The notes under the pieces were generated by a model. The model worked only from the letters and a program-made list of their open reading frames with translations. It was not told the origin of the DNA and did not search any database. DNA of 64,000 nucleotides, taken from assembly GCA_030028905.1 (NCBI GenBank), contig JALDYZ010000007.1:186001-250000 (forward strand), written 5' to 3'. This document shows, piece by piece, positions 62,640-64,000 of the stretch (position 1 is its first letter; every line of letters begins with the position of its first letter). The DNA is from Ferirhizobium litorale (lineage in GTDB: Bacteria > Pseudomonadota > Alphaproteobacteria > Rhizobiales > Rhizobiaceae). A program made the position numbers and the translations under genes.

Positions 62640-63200
62640 ATGAGTGAACACAATCCATTTGGAACCATGCACGCAACGACGATCATTACCGTGCGCAAGG
62701 GAGACAAGGTGGTGATGGCCGGCGATGGCCAGGTCAGCCTTGGCCAGACCGTGATGAAGGGCAATGCCCGCAAGGTGCGTCGTATCGGCAATGGCGACGT
62801 GATCGTCGGTTTCGCTGGCGCTACCGCCGATGCATTTACGCTGCTCGAACGGCTCGAGAAAAAGCTCGAGCAGTACCAGGGGCAACTGATGCGTGCCGCC
62901 GTCGAGCTCGCCAAGGACTGGCGGACCGACAAGTACCTGCGCAATCTCGAAGCCATGATGTTGGTCGCCGACAAGTCGATCACGCTGGCGATCACTGGCA
63001 ATGGCGACGTGCTGGAGCCGGAACATGGCACAATGGCAATCGGCTCCGGCGGCAACTATGCCTTCGCAGCCGCGCGTGCCCTCATGGACAGCGACAAATC
63101 GGCGGAAGAAATTGCCCGCAAGGCCATGCAGATCGCCGGCGATATCTGCGTTTACACCAACCAAAATGTCGTGGTCGAAACGCTCGACATCGCCGGCTGA
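62640..63200 (+). CDS. hslV: ATP-dependent protease subunit HslV (ClpQ)
   Basis: 186 residues. The proteasome-like peptidase is processed so that Thr13 ([10 protein letters not shown]) becomes the N-terminal nucleophile; [15 protein letters not shown] and [14 protein letters not shown] are typical. It forms a two-ring core capped by HslU. It is divergent from hisB, and hslU starts 31 bases after its stop. Confidence 0.97.
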   Translation: MSEHNPFGTMHATTIITVRKGDKVVMAGDGQVSLGQTVMKGNARKVRRIGNGDVIVGFAGATADAFTLLERLEKKLEQYQGQLMRAAVELAKDWRTDKYLRNLEAMMLVADKSITLAITGNGDVLEPEHGTMAIGSGGNYAFAAARALMDSDKSAEEIARKAMQIAGDICVYTNQNVVVETLDIAG

Positions 63201-63231
63201 TGCCTTTTCACCCCGAACGGGAACAAGCAAA

Positions 63232-64000
63232 ATGACGACTTTTTCTCCCCGCGAGATTGTATCCGAACTCGACAGATTCATCATCGGTCAGCACGACGCC
63301 AAGCGCGCCGTGGCGATCGCGCTGCGCAATCGCTGGCGTCGCCAGCAGCTCTCCGACGAGCTGAGAGATGAGGTCATGCCGAAGAACATCCTGATGATCG
63401 GGCCGACGGGCGTCGGCAAGACGGAGATCTCCCGTCGCTTGGCCAAGCTGGCCGGCGCGCCTTTCATCAAGGTCGAGGCGACGAAATTCACCGAGGTTGG
63501 CTATGTCGGCCGCGACGTCGAGCAGATCATCCGCGATCTGGTCGAGGTCGGGATTGGGCTCGTGCGCGAAAAGAAGCGCGCCGATGTCCAGGCTAAGGCG
63601 CATATGAATGCCGAAGAGCGGGTGCTTGACGCGCTGGTCGGCTCGACGGCGTCGCCGGCAACCCGCGACAGCTTCCGCAAGAAGCTGCGTGACGGCCAAA
63701 TGGACGACAAGGAAATCGAGATCGAAGTGGCCGACACCGGTTCCACACCCGGCTTCGAAATTCCGGGCATGCCTGGCGCCAACATCGGCGTGCTCAATCT
63801 TTCCGACATGTTCGGTAAAGCGCTCGGAGGCCGCACCAAGAAGGTGCGCACCACCGTCAAGGCATCCTACGAAGAGCTCATCCGGGATGAGTCCGACAAA
63901 CTGATCGACAACGAGGTGATCCAGCGCGAGGCGATCAATGCCGTCGAGAACGATGGCATCGTGTTTCTCGATGAGATTGACAAGATCGCGGCTCGTGATG
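63232..64000 (+). CDS. hslU: HslU (ClpY) ATPase, cut by the window edge
   Basis: The first 256 codons are present; the gene runs past base 64000. ATG 63232 opens [20 protein letters not shown]. Walker A GPTGVGKT and [11 protein letters not shown] lie in the N-domain, then the I-domain, then Walker [15 protein letters not shown] at the edge. HslU unfolds substrates and feeds them to HslV. Confidence 0.96.
   Translation, partial: MTTFSPREIVSELDRFIIGQHDAKRAVAIALRNRWRRQQLSDELRDEVMPKNILMIGPTGVGKTEISRRLAKLAGAPFIKVEATKFTEVGYVGRDVEQIIRDLVEVGIGLVREKKRADVQAKAHMNAEERVLDALVGSTASPATRDSFRKKLRDGQMDDKEIEIEVADTGSTPGFEIPGMPGANIGVLNLSDMFGKALGGRTKKVRTTVKASYEELIRDESDKLIDNEVIQREAINAVENDGIVFLDEIDKIAARD

Overview
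The window is a stretch of alphaproteobacterial core chromosome. It most likely comes from the Rhizobiaceae (Rhizobium/Ensifer/Agrobacterium type). Evidence is the gene order hemE-oriC-ppsR, the chvI-chvG-hprK-EIIA-HPr-ahcY block beside pckA, the divL-tsaE/amgK-murU-addBA-trxA block, a trpFBA-accD-folC block, and a 536-residue ATP-type PckA. The genus cannot be fixed from the sequence alone. I see no rRNA, tRNA, insertion sequence, prophage, CRISPR array or defence island.

Replication and segregation (1-25 kb): a candidate chromosomal origin lies at 14234-14632 between divergent hemE and ppsR. It has an AT-rich stretch, GANTC sites and five DnaA-box-like 9-mers, one of them perfect. Left of it hemE, hemJ, rho, mnmE, mnmG, rsmG, parA and parB all run leftward. 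Right of it ppsR, maf, aroE, coaE and dnaQ run rightward. Most genes are therefore co-directional with forks leaving the origin. parA/parB and six parS-like sites (7600, 9590, 9652, 16100, 25032, 55025) surround it. The far left holds yggS, leuS, lptE and holA. Right of dnaQ come secB and fxsA (leftward), then timA-like/mltA/smr/xre and gyrB.

Metabolic middle (25-35 kb): a DUF2218/nitroreductase pair, an FAH-family hydrolase, an intracellular PHB depolymerase, a DUF2852 protein, a YgjP-type metallopeptidase, then trpF-trpB-trpA-accD-folC facing trxA across a shared terminator.

Cell-cycle and repair block (35-47 kb, leftward): a DivL-type kinase with Tyr in place of the phospho-acceptor His, a TsaE-AmgK fusion, MurU, AddB, AddA and thioredoxin, mostly overlapping or nearly abutting.

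Signalling and carbon control (47-55 kb): ahcY with a perfect 9+2+9 palindrome upstream, HPr, EIIA(Man-like), short HPr kinase, ChvG and ChvI, divergent from pckA. Beyond it are arfB, a BON-LysM protein and alkB.

Biosynthesis at the right end (56-64 kb): an alpha/beta hydrolase, coaA and a leftward his operon (hisB-DUF2628-hisH-hisA-hisF-hisE-coaA), divergent from hslV-hslU, which the window edge cuts. I did not find a clearly undescribed multi-gene system. The most interesting signals are the oriC/parS architecture, the Tyr-substituted DivL operon, the AccD that lacks its zinc-ribbon cysteines, and the unassigned palindromic operators upstream of ahcY and pckA.
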